Shown here piece by piece: positions 62,333-64,000 of a stretch of DNA of 64,000 bases. Origin of the DNA: Nitrospirota bacterium. GTDB lineage: Bacteria > Nitrospirota > Thermodesulfovibrionia > UBA6902. The DNA lies in contig JACRHD010000067.1 in NCBI GenBank assembly GCA_016234115.1, positions 77,875 to 141,874 of the forward strand, written 5' to 3'. The translations under genes were made by a program, and so were the position numbers. The notes beneath the pieces were generated by a model, which made no database searches, was not told the origin of the DNA, and was given only the letters and a program-made list of their open reading frames with translations. Positions within the stretch are counted from its first letter, which is position 1, and the number at the start of each line of letters is the position of its first letter.

Positions 62333-63086
62333 AAAAAGCAGCCGGCTCTCTGATGTGGAAATGGAGCGTTACCGCAGGCAATTGATGCTCCACGGATTCA
62401 CCGAGGAACATCAGCAGAAGCTGAAAGATTCGACCGCGCTGATTGCAGGCATCGGCGGCCTCGGCGGGACTGCGGCAATCTATCTTGCTGTGGCAGGAAT
62501 AGGGAAAATGGTCTTTGCCCATTACGGCAACCTGACCCTGTCGAATATGAACAGGCAGATATTGATGAAGCATGACCGGATAGGCGGCAGCAGGGTTGTG
62601 CAGGCGAAAAAGACAATTAAAGAAATAAATCCCGATGTGGAGGTCAGGATATTCGATGAAAGAATATCAGGAGACAATATAGGGGACTTTCTCGAAGGTG
62701 TACGGATTGCCCTTTCCGCCCGCCCCAATTTTATTGAAAGAAGGACACTGAACGAGGCCTGCATCAGGAGAGATATTCCATTGGTTGAAGCAGCCATGAA
62801 CGGCATGGAGGGATACCTTTTCAATATCGTCCCGCGAGTGACCCCCTGCCTTCATTGTCTGTATCCCGAAGACAATCCTGAATGGGAGGAACTCGGCTTC
62901 CCGGTGCTTGGCGCCGTATCCGGCATCCTCGGCTGCATGATGAGCATCGAGGAGATAAAGCTGCTGACGGGATACGGGAAACCGCTGCATTCTGAAATGC
63001 TGGTATTCAATACCGTGAATATGGATTTCAGAAAACTGAAGACACGGAAAGACGCTCAGTGCACGGTGTGCGGCGCCGAAATTTAA
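62316..63086 (+). CDS. HesA/MoeB/ThiF-family adenylyltransferase-like protein
   Basis: A 256-residue E1-like protein often found in nif clusters as HesA. The nucleotide-binding loop is GIGGLGGTAAIYLAVAGIG near residue 48; NLTLSNMNRQILM near 73 has the conserved Arg; CLHC and CTVC form the structural zinc site. The start is a GTG at 62316 with GGAGAAG 6 bp upstream, inside the nifB end (17 bp overlap). Role in nif is unclear, possibly sulfur or Mo/cofactor handling. It meets the next gene tail to tail with a 4 bp overlap and no terminator. Confidence 0.88.
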   Translation: MKSSTEKSSRLSDVEMERYRRQLMLHGFTEEHQQKLKDSTALIAGIGGLGGTAAIYLAVAGIGKMVFAHYGNLTLSNMNRQILMKHDRIGGSRVVQAKKTIKEINPDVEVRIFDERISGDNIGDFLEGVRIALSARPNFIERRTLNEACIRRDIPLVEAAMNGMEGYLFNIVPRVTPCLHCLYPEDNPEWEELGFPVLGAVSGILGCMMSIEEIKLLTGYGKPLHSEMLVFNTVNMDFRKLKTRKDAQCTVCGAEI

Positions 63087-64000
63087 AGATCCTGCCGCCC
63101 GGAGTTTATGCCGGCATTGAAAAAAAAGAACCTGTCCCCGCCCGATTCCTTTGCTCGATACATGGCTGTGTCCGCGTTCCTCAGCAGGGCATCGATATGT
63201 TCACCGTCTTGAGGATAAACGCTTATCCCGATACTGGTCAGTATGCGTAGTTCACTGCCCTCGACAATATGCGGCTCTCTAAAGGCAGCCAGGATTTTTT
63301 CGGCTATTACAGCCGCATCGCTCGCATGGTTTACATCCGGCTGCAATATATTGAATTCATCCCCTCCCATGCGGGCCACTATATCGGATTCGCGGATGCA
63401 GGCCTTGATCCGGAGCGCGGCCTCATGGAGAATCTTATCGCCTACGGCGTGCCCGAGCGTATCATTAATTTTTTTGAAGCCGTCAAGGTCCAGCAGCAGC
63501 ACCGCGAGTTTTTTACGGTTGCGGCGTGCCTCGGCTATCTCATGAGAGAGGTGGTCGATAAACAGGTTCCTGTTGGGCAACCCCGTAAGGCTGTCGTGAT
63601 ATGCCTGGTGCATTATCATTATCTCTAATTGCTTCCGGTCCGTGATGTCCCGGAACGCGGTTACGGAAGCGATTACCTTCCCGTCTTCTATAATCGGAGT
63701 GGTGACAACGGAGATGGGGAAGGCCGTGCCGTCCTTTCGCACAAAGAGTTCATTCATGGAAGAGTAGGGCTTGCCGGTTTTAACGACCCTGTGCATGCTG
63801 CACTCTTCAAAGGGAAGCTGCGTCCCGTCCGGCTTCCGGAAATGGACGAGGTCATGCGCGCCCTTTTCATTTAACTCTTCCATAGTCCAGCCCAAAAGCC
63901 GCTCGGCCTCGGGGTTCATAAAGACGATCTCACCGTGTTCATTATAGACATAAATGCCCTCTCCCAGACTCGAGGTGATATTCTTTAATTTTTTTTCGCT
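63083..64000 (-). CDS. PAS-GGDEF diguanylate cyclase, 5' end beyond window
   Basis: At least 305 residues; the frame runs through to position 64000 (SEKKLKNITSSLGEGIYVYN before the first Met). The PAS domain (NPEAERLLGWTMEELNEKG ... FRDITDRKQLE) is followed by GGDEF: DSLTGLPNRNLF, LLDLDGFKKINDTLGHAVGD, and RMGGDEF, all active-site residues intact. It ends with a basic/Phe-rich tail. Its PAS segment is a near copy of the fragment at 51884-52010. It makes c-di-GMP, which could influence EPS output (inference). Confidence 0.93.
   Translation of the reverse strand, partial: SEKKLKNITSSLGEGIYVYNEHGEIVFMNPEAERLLGWTMEELNEKGAHDLVHFRKPDGTQLPFEECSMHRVVKTGKPYSSMNELFVRKDGTAFPISVVTTPIIEDGKVIASVTAFRDITDRKQLEIMIMHQAYHDSLTGLPNRNLFIDHLSHEIAEARRNRKKLAVLLLDLDGFKKINDTLGHAVGDKILHEAALRIKACIRESDIVARMGGDEFNILQPDVNHASDAAVIAEKILAAFREPHIVEGSELRILTSIGISVYPQDGEHIDALLRNADTAMYRAKESGGDRFFFFNAGINSGRQDL
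63837..63963. repeat. Right copy of the 127 bp PAS-coding direct repeat flanking nif
   Basis: Part of the intact PAS-GGDEF gene; see the left copy at 51884-52010. Ungapped, about 87% identical by hand count. Confidence 0.85.

Overview
The window looks like a chromosome segment of an anaerobic or microaerophilic Gram-negative diazotroph, plausibly Nitrospirota (Thermodesulfovibrionia-like) or a deltaproteobacterial relative. The reasons are an XrtA/PEP-CTERM-type exopolysaccharide (EPS) locus with PrsT/PrsR homologues, an outer-membrane export system, and a compact nif operon with NifI1/NifI2 and a NifEN fusion. The lineage is inference; no rRNA or tRNA gene is present to fix it.

Region 1 (1-38.6 kb, all minus strand): a long co-directional EPS locus, mostly with 1-17 bp overlaps or very short gaps. 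Transcription enters at the right through a textbook sigma-54 promoter (38571-38586) and reads: receiver-only protein, PrsT TPR lipoprotein, initiating sugar transferase, Wza-like export protein, Wzz-like chain-length protein, BY-kinase, outer-membrane beta-barrel, XrtA-associated ATPase. After a 259 bp gap comes an assembly block: two GT2 enzymes (one apparently catalytically dead), GT4s, a GlpD-like flavoprotein, three B12-binding radical SAM enzymes, an SGNH hydrolase, a flippase-like membrane protein, a methyltransferase, a GT9, two GT39s, two acyltransferase-3 proteins, an FG-GAP protein, polysaccharide deacetylase, FemAB protein, a tandem double GT2, and asparagine synthetase cut by the window edge. 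The exosortase itself is not in the window.

Region 2 (38.8-43.3 kb): the regulator block. A PrsR-type sigma-54 activator, its likely histidine kinase and an exosortase-associated acyltransferase lie on the minus strand. Divergent from them is a PEP-CTERM protein gene with its own perfect sigma-54 promoter and an upstream inverted repeat that may be the activator site. The kinase/PrsR pair therefore sits between the two promoters it probably controls.

Region 3 (43.3-50.1 kb): housekeeping genes. ffh-rpsP-khpA-trmD-rplS-rnhB (no rimM at this locus) and trxA-trxB (perfect sigma-70 promoter) are on the minus strand; a DUF488 protein, an unknown 126-residue protein and a dCMP deaminase-like protein are on the plus strand.

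Region 4 (50.1-64 kb): a PAS-GGDEF protein, a broken histidine kinase, then the nif operon on the plus strand: nifH, nifD, nifK, nifEN fusion, a 33-codon ORF, nifX, nifI1, nifI2, ferredoxin, GNAT, nifB, hesA-like. It is preceded by a NifA-type TGT-N10-ACA site and a -24/-12 promoter. A PAS-GGDEF gene closes the window. A 127 bp PAS-coding segment is repeated in the same orientation on both sides of the nif block.

The most unusual pattern is a set of short palindromic elements whose arms are built from degenerate 7-nt (sometimes 8-9-nt) units, in several sequence families. They fill nearly every gap in the nif operon, supply stop codons or C-terminal residues to nifH and nifD, and occur several times in frame inside nifEN, including at the NifE/NifN fusion joint.
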